Of a stretch of 64,000 nt of DNA, positions 40,616 through 48,778 are shown piece after piece. A program made the position numbers and the translations under genes. The DNA is taken from the NCBI RefSeq assembly GCF_004152865.1, contig NZ_SEOO01000018.1, positions 23,325 to 87,324 on the forward strand, given 5' to 3'. This DNA comes from Sphingobium cupriresistens. Its GTDB lineage: Bacteria; Pseudomonadota; Alphaproteobacteria; Sphingomonadales; Sphingomonadaceae. Below the pieces are notes generated by a model that was not told where the DNA came from, ran no database searches, and saw nothing but the letters and a program-made list of their open reading frames with translations. Each line of letters starts with the position of its first letter. Within the stretch, counting starts at the first letter, position 1.

Positions 40616-41851
40616 TTAACCGAGCCCCACCAGCGGCACGATATCGACCGGGCGGCCGTTGCGGCGCAGTTCGATGGTGATGTTGGGGCGTTCCGCGCCG
40701 GTGATGCCGACCGGGTCGCCCTGGCGCACGCTATCGCCGACCTGGGCGGTGACGCGGTGCAGGCCGGTGATGAGCGTGGTCCAGCCTTGGCCGTGGTCGA
40801 TGATGAGGATCTGGCCATAGTCGCGATAGGGGCCGGCGAAGGCGACGCGGCCGGCGGTGGGGGCGATCGCCTGGGCGTCCGGTTGCGTGACCAGGGTCAG
40901 GCCGCGCGAGCGGACGCCGCCGTCATTGACTTCGCCCATGCCGGTGACGAGCTGGCCGATCACCGGCAGGCGATAGGGGGGCGGGCCGCCGACCGAGGCG
41001 GTACGTTCGGGCGCGGCGGCGCCGGCCTGGTCGGGGCGGGCGGGACGCAGCAGCGGGCCGGACAGCGCGGCCAGCCGATCGCGCAGGTCGCCCGCGTCCT
41101 CCAGCCGGTCCATCAGATCGACAATGTCGCGCGCCCGTTCGCCCAGCGCCAGCGCCCGTTCGCCTTCCATGCCCGCATTGGCGCCATAGTCGCGGGCGGC
41201 GACCCGCTTTTGCGCTTCGAGCGCAGCCAATGCTGTCTGGCGGTCCTTGCGGTCGGCCTGCGCCTTGCCCAGCGCGTCGGCGGCCTGCCCTGCGGTGGCG
41301 CGCAGGGCGCGGCTCTTGTCCAGTTCCAGGCGCAGGCCGGCGGTGCGTTGTTCGATCACCGGCAGCACCTGCCCCAGCACTGCGCGCATATGGACCGCGT
41401 CGCCGACCGATCCGGGCTGGACCAGCGCCAGCGCCAACGGACGGCGCGCCATCATTTGCAGCGCGGCGGTGAGGCGGACGACCGGCTCCTGCTTGGCCGC
41501 AAGGCGGCTGGCCTGGGCGCGCTGCATCCGGTTGATGATGGCGATGCGGGCCTGTGCGGCCTGGATGTCGGCTTCGGCCTGCTGGATGCGGGCGGCGACC
41601 GCGGCGGCGCGGCGGCGCGCCTGTTCGGCTTCGTCGCGGGCGAGGCTGGCCTGCTGTTCCAGCCGGGCGGAACGGTCGCGCGCCTCGTCCGACTGGCGGC
41701 GGGCGGCTTTGAGCGCCTGCTGTTCCTGCGCCAACGTGGTGCCGGCGGTGCCGGACAGGATGATCGCGCTGTCGTTGGCGGCGAGCAGGCGCGTGGCGGC
41801 CAGGGCCATCAGGCCCGCCACTGTGCTTGCGATGAGGAGGTTGCGCTTCAC
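40616..41851 (-). CDS. EnvC-like murein hydrolase activator (degenerate M23/LytM)
   Basis: A 411-residue periplasmic protein with a signal peptide (about residues 1-24), a long coiled coil (about residues 40-240, with heptads such as ARLEQQASLARDEAEQARRR) and a C-terminal LytM-like domain (GMGEVNDGG, then YGQILIIDHGQGW). The zinc ligands are lost: the usual HxH near the end is replaced by ITIELRRNGRPVDI, so the domain cannot be a peptidase. This is the pattern of EnvC, which activates AmiA/AmiB-type amidases during division. It sits between rlmH and the S41 protease gene. Confidence 0.87.
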   Translation of the reverse strand: MKRNLLIASTVAGLMALAATRLLAANDSAIILSGTAGTTLAQEQQALKAARRQSDEARDRSARLEQQASLARDEAEQARRRAAAVAARIQQAEADIQAAQARIAIINRMQRAQASRLAAKQEPVVRLTAALQMMARRPLALALVQPGSVGDAVHMRAVLGQVLPVIEQRTAGLRLELDKSRALRATAGQAADALGKAQADRKDRQTALAALEAQKRVAARDYGANAGMEGERALALGERARDIVDLMDRLEDAGDLRDRLAALSGPLLRPARPDQAGAAAPERTASVGGPPPYRLPVIGQLVTGMGEVNDGGVRSRGLTLVTQPDAQAIAPTAGRVAFAGPYRDYGQILIIDHGQGWTTLITGLHRVTAQVGDSVRQGDPVGITGAERPNITIELRRNGRPVDIVPLVGLG

Positions 41852-41943
41852 CCGTTATCCCGACCCTTGTCGTCTCTGACTAGGCGGAAATCCGTCCGGG
41901 TTCTAGCGGCGAACGACCTTCTCCGCTCTTTCTTTTGTTGGTC

Positions 41944-41986
41944 GCATTCTGCGAGGCGTCGGCTGCGCCAGCCGACTTCAGAATGC
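41944..41986 (-). terminator. hairpin between rlmH and envC
   Basis: Nested inverted repeats gcattctg..gtcggctg-cgc-cagccgac..cagaatgc lie just past the rlmH stop codon. There is no U-tract, so it could be an mRNA stabiliser or processing site inside the operon as well as a terminator. Confidence 0.5.
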
Positions 41987-41987
41987 T

Positions 41988-42410
41988 TCAGCCTTCGCGG
42001 TGATAGGGGTGGTTGGCAAGGATGGAACAGGCGCGCCAGAGCTGTTCCGCCAGCATCGCGCGGGCCATCATATGCGGCCAGGTCATCGCGCCAAAGGCGA
42101 TCAGCAGGTCCGCATTGTCCCGGTCGGCATCATCGAAGCCGTCCGCCGCGCCGATCAGGAAGCGACATTCGCGGGTGCCCGTGTCACGCCAGCCCTCGAT
42201 CCGTCGGGCGAAGTCCATGGAGGAGAGCTGCTTGCCCTTTTCGTCCAGCATGACCGTGACGGTGCCGGGCGCGACCGGGGGCAGCTTGCTGCCCCGATCC
42301 GGCATTTCGGTGATCTTGTGCGGCATGGTCAGCCGCTTGACATAGCGGTCGACCAGGTCGGCTTCGGGCGAGCGCCCGATCTTGCCGCGCGCTATGATGT
42401 GGAGGAGCAT
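41988..42410 (-). CDS. rlmH: 23S rRNA (pseudouridine-1915-N3) methyltransferase
   Basis: A 140-residue SPOUT-class methyltransferase that modifies helix 69 of 23S rRNA. The N-terminus MLLHIIARGKIGRSPEADLV, the mid-protein MLDEKGKQLSSMDFA, the SAM-binding FLIGAADGF and the C-terminal WRACSILANHPYHRE are all typical. The last motif ends the protein at the usual place. It follows rsfS, a conserved pairing. Confidence 0.95.
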   Translation of the reverse strand: MLLHIIARGKIGRSPEADLVDRYVKRLTMPHKITEMPDRGSKLPPVAPGTVTVMLDEKGKQLSSMDFARRIEGWRDTGTRECRFLIGAADGFDDADRDNADLLIAFGAMTWPHMMARAMLAEQLWRACSILANHPYHREG

Positions 42411-42451
42411 GGCGCTCCTCCTAGCCGGTCATCTCGCGCCTGTCGAAGGGT

Positions 42452-42841
42452 TCAGGCGTTGCCCGCGACCGGCGCGTCGACGAAGCCCCACATCCGTTCC
42501 AGATTGTAGAAGCTGCGCACTTCCGGCTTGAACAGATGGACGATCACGTCGCCCGCGTCGATCAGCACCCAGTCGGCGACCGGCAGCCCTTCGACCCGTG
42601 CGGAGCGGCCGGTTTCCTTCTTGATCCGTTCAGCCAGATGCTGGGCGATCGCGGCGACCTGACGCGACGAACGGCCGCTGGCGATAACCATATAATCGGC
42701 GATGCTGCTCTTGCCTTCCAGCGGGATGGAAATGGTTTCCTGGGCCTGGTCGTCGTCGAGCGATTGCATGACGAGGGCGTGCAGGGCGGCCACGGAATCG
42801 GCGGCAAAGGCCGGATCGTTGGCAGAGGCGAGGTTAGACAA
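42452..42841 (-). CDS. rsfS: ribosome silencing factor RsfS
   Basis: A 129-residue protein of the RsfS/Iojap family, which binds ribosomal protein L14 and stops 30S-50S joining when nutrients are short. Core segments KSSIADYMVIASGRSSRQVA and GLPVADWVLIDAGDVIVHLF are diagnostic, followed by a conserved FYNLERMW near the C-terminus. It lies between nadD and rlmH, the conserved arrangement. Confidence 0.95.
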   Translation of the reverse strand: MSNLASANDPAFAADSVAALHALVMQSLDDDQAQETISIPLEGKSSIADYMVIASGRSSRQVAAIAQHLAERIKKETGRSARVEGLPVADWVLIDAGDVIVHLFKPEVRSFYNLERMWGFVDAPVAGNA

Positions 42842-42853
42842 TGAAACTCCAAT

Positions 42854-43483
42854 CTAGATGACGTACCGACGCGTGAGCGGATCGCGCGCACACGTTGCTT
42901 CATATTCGCGATGCCAGAGGGGGTCCGCCTGCCGCAGCAGGGTTGCCGATCTTGGATCAGGGCGAAAGCGCAATAGCACGAGCGCCGGTGGTCTCCAATT
43001 CGTCCAGTCTGCACCCTGGCGCGCGGACCGGACGAAGCGCCGCAGCCAGCTCATAGCCGCAGAGCCACGAGCGGCATCATCATAGCCCGGACGGGCGATG
43101 ACAGCAATGGGCATTTGCCGGGCGATGCCGCGCCAGTCGCGCCATTGGCCAAATTGCGCCAGATTATCCGCGCCCATCAGCCAGATGAAGCGGTTTTTGG
43201 GGTAGCGGCGGGCGAGGGCGCGGAGCGTATCGATGGTGTAGCGGGTGCGTAACTGGCGCTCGATCGCGGTCGGGCGAATCGGGGCGCGGCGAGCGACGGT
43301 GCGGGCATGGGCGAGGCGGGCGGCGAGCGGGGCCATGCCCTTGGCGGGCTTTAGCGGGTTGCCGGGGGAGACGAGCCACCAGATTTCGTCCAGGTCCAGC
43401 GCTTCCCTGGCGAAGAGCGAGATGGCGCGATGGCCGCCATGGGCCGGATTGAAGGAACCGCCGAGCAGGCCGATGCGTGTCAT
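42854..43483 (-). CDS. nadD: nicotinate-nucleotide adenylyltransferase
   Basis: Adds AMP to nicotinate mononucleotide in NAD synthesis. The protein has 209 residues. The nucleotidyltransferase motif GLLGGSFNPAHGGHRAIS opens the protein at residue 5, and FIWLMGADNLAQFGQW near residue 100 is the substrate loop. The C-terminal SSTxIR-type motif is not standard here; the closest match is DPRSATLLR near residue 180, as seen in some alphaproteobacterial versions. It is the first gene of the nadD-rsfS-rlmH-envC group. Confidence 0.92.
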   Translation of the reverse strand: MTRIGLLGGSFNPAHGGHRAISLFAREALDLDEIWWLVSPGNPLKPAKGMAPLAARLAHARTVARRAPIRPTAIERQLRTRYTIDTLRALARRYPKNRFIWLMGADNLAQFGQWRDWRGIARQMPIAVIARPGYDDAARGSAAMSWLRRFVRSARQGADWTNWRPPALVLLRFRPDPRSATLLRQADPLWHREYEATCARDPLTRRYVI

Positions 43484-43541
43484 GATCCCGCCATGCCAGC
43501 GCGGCGACAGGGCCGCAATGGGGGCGATCGGCGGATCGGCG

Positions 43542-43715
43542 TCAGCGGCCGCCGAAAGCGGGCTTGCGCGTCCGTCGATAGGGAATCCGGTCCAGCTTCG
43601 CCATCAGGTCGGCGAAAGGTGTGTCGCGCACCATGTGATGGTCGCGCGGCGGCGGATCATCCTTCGCCTTGTCCGGGCGCCGCAGCGGGCGGCGCGTTAA
43701 TAATGACTTCCACAT
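43542..43715 (-). CDS. small basic protein, function unknown
   Basis: A 57-residue reading frame beginning MWKSLLTRRPLRRPDKAKDD and ending RRTRKPAFGGR. It is supported by a clear ribosome binding site, ttggag seven bases before the ATG, and by filling most of the 310-base gap between rmuC and nadD on the same strand. The protein is rich in Arg/Lys/Pro with no hydrophobic stretch. No family is recognised, and it could be a non-translated gap. Confidence 0.5.
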   Translation of the reverse strand: MWKSLLTRRPLRRPDKAKDDPPPRDHHMVRDTPFADLMAKLDRIPYRRTRKPAFGGR

Positions 43716-43793
43716 GATAGTCTCCAAACTGCGATATTGGTCGCTTATGGAGAAGAGACGCAGGCGAGCCGGGCTTGTTCCTCCATTTGTCCG

Positions 43794-45272
43794 TTACGCC
43801 GCCGGCAAAGCGCGCGCTTCTTCGGTCTGCGCGTCGCGCGCCAGCACGTCGAGCGGCTCCATCGCCTCGATCTCCTTGCCGCCGGTTTCGATGTCGAGGT
43901 CGCGGAACTTGCGGCCGGTCGAGAGGACGCGGCTTTCGAAGCTGCCGATGAAATTATTATAGTTGGACACGGCGCTGTTGAGGCCGGAGCCGAGGCGCTT
44001 CAAATGGGTCGCGGCGACGGCGAGGCGCTCGTACAGTTCCTTGCCGAGTTGGCCGACCTGCTGCGCCTGTTCCTGCATCTTGGCCTGGCGCCAGTGGCCC
44101 GCCAAGGTGCGGGCGAGGGGCAGGAAGGTGGCGGGGCCGCAGATGATGACGCGATTCTTGGCCGCGCGTTCCCACAGGTCCATGTCGGCCTCCAGCGCGG
44201 CGGTGACGAAATTGTCGCCGGGGACATACATGATGACGAAGTCGGGCGCCTTGTCGAATTGCTCCCAATAGGCCTTGCGCCCCAGCGCGTCGGCATGGGT
44301 GCGCATGGCGCGGGCATGGTCGAGCATATGGGCGTCGCGCAACGCGGGATCGACCTGATCGACGGCGTTCAAATAGGCGACCAGCGAGCATTTGACGTCG
44401 ACCACCATCTGCTGGTCGCCGGGCAGGTTGATGACGAAATCGGGCCGCATTCTGCCGTCCTCGACCGCGACCGACACTTCTTCCTTGAAATCGACGAAGG
44501 GGGAGAGGCCGGCGGTTTCGATGAGGTTCTTGAACTGTTGCTCGCCCCAGCGGCCGCGGGTCTTGGGCGCGGCGCGCAGGGCGTTGACCAGCTTGGCGGT
44601 TTCCTCACGCACCTGTCCCTGGCCCAGATGGACCTGCTGCACCGCCTCGCGCAGTTCGGCATAGCTGCCGACCCGGTCCTTTTCGACGCGGGCGAGGCCC
44701 TCCTCATAGCGTTTGAGCGTGGTTTCGACCGGATTGAGCAGGGTCTTGAGCTGGGCCTCGCTCTTCTCGTTCGCCTGGGCGAAACGCTGGTCGGCGCGGG
44801 TCAGGAACTGGGTCTGGGCGGATTCGAGCAACTTGCCGCCGATTTCGCTGAACTGGGCGGAGAGCTGTTCCTTGGCGTCCCGGAGCGCAGCGATCTGCTG
44901 CTCGAAGGCCTGTGTGCGGGCCTGTGTATCGGACTTCAATCCGGCCAGTTCGCGCAGCGCGGCTTCGCGTTCGGCCTGGATGGACTCGATGCGCTGGGCG
45001 GCGGCGGCCTGCAGGGCTTCGAGCCGCTGGTCGGCGGCCAGTTGGGCGGTTTCGAGCCGGGCGATGTGGGTCGCGGACTGATGGACGCGCTCCTGCTCCA
45101 CCGCCAGTTCGGCGATGGCGCCGTTGCGCTGGGTGGTGGCGAGGTCGAGCCTGGCGGCGAGATCGGCTTTTTCCGCCGCCAGCGGGGCCATGGACCGGGC
45201 GCTGAGCAGCCAGCCGACCGCAAGACCAATCAGCAGGGCGACGAGAATGAAGAGGGCGGCCAGGCTGTTCAT
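43794..45272 (-). CDS. rmuC: DNA recombination protein RmuC
   Basis: A 492-residue protein. An N-terminal membrane helix (about residues 2-24, LAALFILVALLIGLAVGWLL) is followed by a long coiled coil (about residues 30-180) and the RmuC nuclease-like core with GRWGEQQFKNLIETAGL near residue 245, VVDVKCSLVAYL near 298 and FVIMYVPGDNF near 350. RmuC limits inversions at short repeats. The start at 45272 (MNSLAALF) is preferred because it begins at the membrane helix. Confidence 0.93.
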   Translation of the reverse strand: MNSLAALFILVALLIGLAVGWLLSARSMAPLAAEKADLAARLDLATTQRNGAIAELAVEQERVHQSATHIARLETAQLAADQRLEALQAAAAQRIESIQAEREAALRELAGLKSDTQARTQAFEQQIAALRDAKEQLSAQFSEIGGKLLESAQTQFLTRADQRFAQANEKSEAQLKTLLNPVETTLKRYEEGLARVEKDRVGSYAELREAVQQVHLGQGQVREETAKLVNALRAAPKTRGRWGEQQFKNLIETAGLSPFVDFKEEVSVAVEDGRMRPDFVINLPGDQQMVVDVKCSLVAYLNAVDQVDPALRDAHMLDHARAMRTHADALGRKAYWEQFDKAPDFVIMYVPGDNFVTAALEADMDLWERAAKNRVIICGPATFLPLARTLAGHWRQAKMQEQAQQVGQLGKELYERLAVAATHLKRLGSGLNSAVSNYNNFIGSFESRVLSTGRKFRDLDIETGGKEIEAMEPLDVLARDAQTEEARALPAA

Positions 45273-45375
45273 GAAATTTCCCTGATAAGAACGAAAAGGG
45301 AACTTAACGGGGAGCGGCGAAAGCCGCAAGTCTGAGACAGCGAGTGCGACAATTGAATCGCCATCCGCAAATTTA

Positions 45376-45393
45376 GATAGTTAGCTAACTATC
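45376..45393. promoter_or_regulatory. perfect 18-bp palindrome upstream of rmuC
   Basis: gatagttagctaactatc is a perfect palindrome in an AT-rich patch between the AraC-type gene and rmuC, 103 bases ahead of the rmuC start and 7 bases beyond the AraC-type stop. Palindromes of the tagttagctaacta form are typical operators of dimeric winged-helix regulators of MarR type. No such regulator is encoded nearby. Confidence 0.5.
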
Positions 45394-45400
45394 GAAAAAT

Positions 45401-46385
45401 TCAGGCCGCCTGCATGCTTGGTGCGGCGAAGCGGGCGCGATAGTCGCCGGGCGACAGGCCAACAAGGCGGTGGAATAATTTGCGGAAGGCGGCGGCGTCT
45501 TCATAGCCGACGCTCCAGGCGATCTGGTCGATCGTGCGCTTCGTAAACTCCAGATGTTCGCGCGCCTTTGCGACGCGCAGATGCTGGACATATTCGATCG
45601 GCGTCATGGCGGTCGCCGCCTTGAAACGACGCTGGAAGGTGCGTTCCTCCATACCGACCTGCGCCGCCATGTCGCCGACGCTGACGGCTTTGGCTTCCCG
45701 CGCGGCGAGCCAGTGCTGGGCCTTCAATATCGGTTCGTCGCCATGGGTCATGCGGGGCATGAAGCGGGCGAAATGCTTCTGTTCGCGCCCCGCGCTGTCG
45801 ATCAGCAGGAATTTGGCGGTGTCGAGCATCACCGTCGGGCCGAGCAGGCGGTCGACCAGTCGCAGGCCAAGGTCGGTCCAGGCCATCAGGCCGCCCGCGG
45901 TGATGATGTCGCCATCGTCGATGACGATGCGGTCGCAATCCAGTTTGACGTCGGGGAAGCGCCCCCGAAATGGGTCGGCGAACCACCAGTGCGTCGTCGC
46001 CGGGCGGCCGCTGAGCAGGCCGGTCGCCGCCAGCAGGAACGCGCCGCCGCAGTTGGAGGCAAGGGTGGCGCCCGCGGCGTGGCGATCGAGCAGCCAGCGG
46101 GCGTAGGGCGCGGCTTCCTCCGCATCGGGAATGCCCGACAGGCGGCCGGGGACGAGCCAGATGTCGGGCGTGCCGGTGTGGCCTTCATGCGTGTCCTGGC
46201 TGCGGGCGAAGCCGCCGTCCACCTGCATCTGCCAATGGCTGACGCGGAGTGGCGGGCCGCCATGTTGCCGTGAAAACTGCCCGGCGATGGCGATCAGGTC
46301 GGTCATGCCATGGACCATCGCCTGCTGGCAGTCGCGATAGAGGAGGGATGCCGATTTCGACCCTGGGGGTCTGGGTTGCGTCCAT
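45401..46385 (-). pseudogene. GlxA-family AraC-type regulator with N-terminal frameshift
   Basis: A DJ-1/PfpI-like domain followed by an AraC helix-turn-helix. In the main frame the protein runs from [20 protein letters not shown] through ASNCGGAFLLAATGLLSGR (the nucleophile-elbow position) to a C-terminal HTH (VGMEERTFQRRFKAATAMTP and IDQIAWSVGYEDAAAFRKLF). That frame has no good start. The natural start, [13 protein letters not shown] at 46385, is in another frame; removing one G from ggg at 46345-46347 (plus strand) joins the two as VEIGILLYRDC, the expected family N-terminus. It is either a real frameshift or a sequence error. It is divergent from the hydrolase/SDR genes it may control. 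Confidence 0.8.
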
Positions 46386-46514
46386 GGGGCAGCCTTTGTC
46401 GGAATCGGCCCGCTTAATGTCGGGACCGCCAATCCCGATCCTCCGTCATTGCCCCTAAAACTGCAAGCACAGGGCGAGACAGACGCTCTTCCAGACACAG
46501 AAGGGACTTTCATC

Positions 46515-47345
46515 ATGCGCAATTTCGTCACCACCCAGGACGGCACCCGCCTCTTTTACAAGGATTGGGGGCCGCGCGACGGCCAGCCGATCGTCTTTTC
46601 CCATGGCTGGCCGCTGAGCGCCGACGCCTGGGACGCGCAGATGGTGTTCTTCGCCAACCATGGCTTTCGCACCATCGCCCATGACCGCCGCAGCCATGGC
46701 CGGTCGGATCAGGTGTGGGACAACAACAATATGGACCAATATGCCGACGATCTGGCCGATGTGATCGCGGCGCTGGATTTGCATGACGTGATTCTGGTCG
46801 GCCATTCGACCGGCGGCGGCGAAGTCACCCGTTATGTCGGCCGCCATGGCACCAGCCGGGTCGCCAAGCTGGCGCTGATCGGCGCGGTGCCGCCGCTGAT
46901 GCTGAAGACCGAGGCCAATCCGGGCGGGCTGCCGATCGATGTGTTCGACGGTATCCGCAAGGGCACTTTCGACAATCGCAGCCAGTTCTTCAAGGATCTG
47001 ACCATCCCCTTCTACGGCTATAACCGCGCAGGCGCGGTGATGTCCGAGGGCATCAGGGACGATTTCGTGCGGCAGGGGATGATGGGCGGGTTGAAGGGCC
47101 AGCTCGACAGCATCCGCGCCTTTTCCGAGAGCGATTTCCATGCGGACCTGGCCAAGGTCGATGTGCCCACGCTCGTCCTGCATGGCGATGACGACCAGAT
47201 CGTGCCGATCGGCGCGTCCGCGCTCTCCACCGTGAAGATCGTTACGCAGGCGGTACTGATCGTGTATGAAGGCGCCGATCATGGACTGACGGTCACGCAT
47301 CAGGATCGGTTCAATGCCGACCTGCTCGATTTCATCAACGGCTGA
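46515..47345 (+). CDS. alpha/beta hydrolase of the cofactor-free chloroperoxidase type
   Basis: A 276-residue hydrolase close to non-haem chloroperoxidases/arylesterases. The N-terminus [19 protein letters not shown] is typical. [14 protein letters not shown] forms the oxyanion region, the nucleophile Ser is in [20 protein letters not shown] near residue 98, Asp in [10 protein letters not shown] near 226, and His in [12 protein letters not shown] near 255. The start at 46515 is chosen because the family begins there; the upstream codons are outside the fold. Divergent from the AraC-type regulator. Confidence 0.9.
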   Translation: MRNFVTTQDGTRLFYKDWGPRDGQPIVFSHGWPLSADAWDAQMVFFANHGFRTIAHDRRSHGRSDQVWDNNNMDQYADDLADVIAALDLHDVILVGHSTGGGEVTRYVGRHGTSRVAKLALIGAVPPLMLKTEANPGGLPIDVFDGIRKGTFDNRSQFFKDLTIPFYGYNRAGAVMSEGIRDDFVRQGMMGGLKGQLDSIRAFSESDFHADLAKVDVPTLVLHGDDDQIVPIGASALSTVKIVTQAVLIVYEGADHGLTVTHQDRFNADLLDFING

Positions 47346-47365
47346 CAATCAAGCGCCTTACCCCG

Positions 47366-47402
47366 GTTCGCGTGCGTGCTTCGACAGGCTCAGCACGAAC
47401 GG
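47366..47402. repeat. interspersed repeat unit (ttcgacaggctcagcacgaac type)
   Basis: The segment gttcgcgtgcgtgc-ttcgacaggctca-gcacgaac can fold into a hairpin and resembles a repeat widely scattered in sphingomonad genomes. It lies between the hydrolase and SDR genes. The assignment to a repeat family is from recall, not from a second copy in this window. Confidence 0.45.
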
Positions 47403-47430
47403 GGAGGCTGCGAATCGAAGGAGACTTCCC

Positions 47431-48207
47431 ATGACCAATGAAACCATCCTCATCACCGGCGCGTCGGACGGCATCGGCGCGGTCTATGCCGGTCGTTTCG
47501 CCAAGCGTGGCGCCAACCTGATCCTGGTCGCCCGGCGGGCGGACAAGTTGGAGGCGCTGGCTGTCCAACTGCGCCAGACCGGCGTGCGCGTCGAGGTGAC
47601 CGCCGCCGATCTCGCCAAGGCGGATGACCTGGCCCGGATTGAGGCGCGGTTGCGCGACGATGACGCCATCACCGGCCTGATCAACAATGCTGGAATTGCG
47701 GGCGAGCAGGGCTTTGTCGAGACGGACCCGGATTACCTCACCGGGATGATCGCCCTCAACATAGTGGCGGTGACGCGGCTGTCGCGCGCGATCGCGCCGC
47801 GGCTGGCGGCCAACGGGGCGGGGACGCTGATCAACATCACGTCGGTCACCGCGCTGATGCCCGACGGCTTCACCGCGGTCTATCCGGCGAGCAAGGCCTA
47901 TGTCCTGGCCTTTACCGAGGCGTTGCAGGTCGAACTGGGCGTCAAGGGCGTGCAGGTGCAGGCGGTGCTGCCGGGGATCACCCGGACGGCGATCTGGACC
48001 GACGAGCAGATCGCAGGCATCCCGGCCGAGATGGTGATGGATGTCGAGGTCATGGTCGACGCCGCGCTGGCGGGACTGGACATGGGCGAGCCGATCACCA
48101 TTCCGGCATTGCCGGACCGGGGCGACCTAGACGCCTATCTGGCGGCGCGGGGGGCGTTGCGGCCGGGCCTGTCGCGCAAGGATGCGGCGGCGCGGTATCG
48201 CGTTTAA
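47431..48207 (+). CDS. short-chain dehydrogenase/reductase
   Basis: A 258-residue SDR with the cofactor motif ILITGASDGIGAVYAGRFA at residue 5, NNAGIAG near residue 87, the catalytic Ser near 138 (INITSVTAL) and the Tyr/Lys pair in VYPASKAYVLAF near 151-155. The ribosome binding site aaggaga lies six bases ahead of the ATG. The arginine-rich segment after strand 2 (LVARRADKLEAL) suggests NADP preference. Substrate unknown. It probably shares a transcript with the hydrolase upstream. Confidence 0.92.
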   Translation: MTNETILITGASDGIGAVYAGRFAKRGANLILVARRADKLEALAVQLRQTGVRVEVTAADLAKADDLARIEARLRDDDAITGLINNAGIAGEQGFVETDPDYLTGMIALNIVAVTRLSRAIAPRLAANGAGTLINITSVTALMPDGFTAVYPASKAYVLAFTEALQVELGVKGVQVQAVLPGITRTAIWTDEQIAGIPAEMVMDVEVMVDAALAGLDMGEPITIPALPDRGDLDAYLAARGALRPGLSRKDAAARYRV

Positions 48208-48215
48208 CTTGCTCC

Positions 48216-48241
48216 GTCATTCCCGCGAAGGCGGGGATGAC
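48216..48241. repeat. gtcattcccgcgaaggcggggatgac palindrome
   Basis: An imperfect palindrome of 26 bases between the SDR gene and the small membrane protein gene, related in core (cccgcgaaggcggg) to the other dispersed repeats of this window. Confidence 0.6.
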
Positions 48242-48265
48242 GGGAATTTTCCTAGGAGAAACATC

Positions 48266-48778
48266 ATGATCCTCGGTTTTTCCATTCCCGCCTTCATCGC
48301 GCTGCATGTCGCGATCAGTCTGGTCGGTATCGTTGCCGGGATTTTAGCTTTGGTGGCGCAGGCGAAGGGGCGGTTCCTGCCCGGCGCGCAGGCGGTCTTC
48401 CTGGGCACGACGCTGTTGACCAGCCTGACCGGATTCCTCTTTCCCTTTCGCGGCTTCACCCCGGCGATCGGGGTTGGCATCGTCTCGACCTTGGTGTTGA
48501 TCGTCGCTTTGGTGGCGCTTTATGGCCTCAAGCTGCGCGGCCGGGCGCGGGTCGTCTACGCGGTGAGCGCGACCGCGGCGTTGTGGCTCAACCTGTTCGT
48601 GCTGGTGGTGCAGAGCTTCCTCAAGGTGCCCTTGCTCAACGCCTTCGCGCCGACCGGGACGGAACCGCCCTTCCTGGCGGCGCAGGGGTTGCTGCTGATC
48701 GCGATGCTGATCCTGGGCGCGGCGATCGTCCGTCAGCCGAGCGTCGCGCGGAAGGCGGCGAGCCGTGCGATCGCCTGA
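48266..48778 (+). CDS. hypothetical integral membrane protein
   Basis: A 170-residue protein with about five hydrophobic segments (for example FIALHVAISLVGIVAGILAL near the N-terminus and LLLIAMLILGAAIV near the C-terminus). There is no motif that points to a substrate. The start ATG at 48266 is supported by ctaggagaaaca just upstream. Its last 46 bases overlap the 3' end of the convergent aminotransferase gene. Confidence 0.75.
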   Translation: MILGFSIPAFIALHVAISLVGIVAGILALVAQAKGRFLPGAQAVFLGTTLLTSLTGFLFPFRGFTPAIGVGIVSTLVLIVALVALYGLKLRGRARVVYAVSATAALWLNLFVLVVQSFLKVPLLNAFAPTGTEPPFLAAQGLLLIAMLILGAAIVRQPSVARKAASRAIA

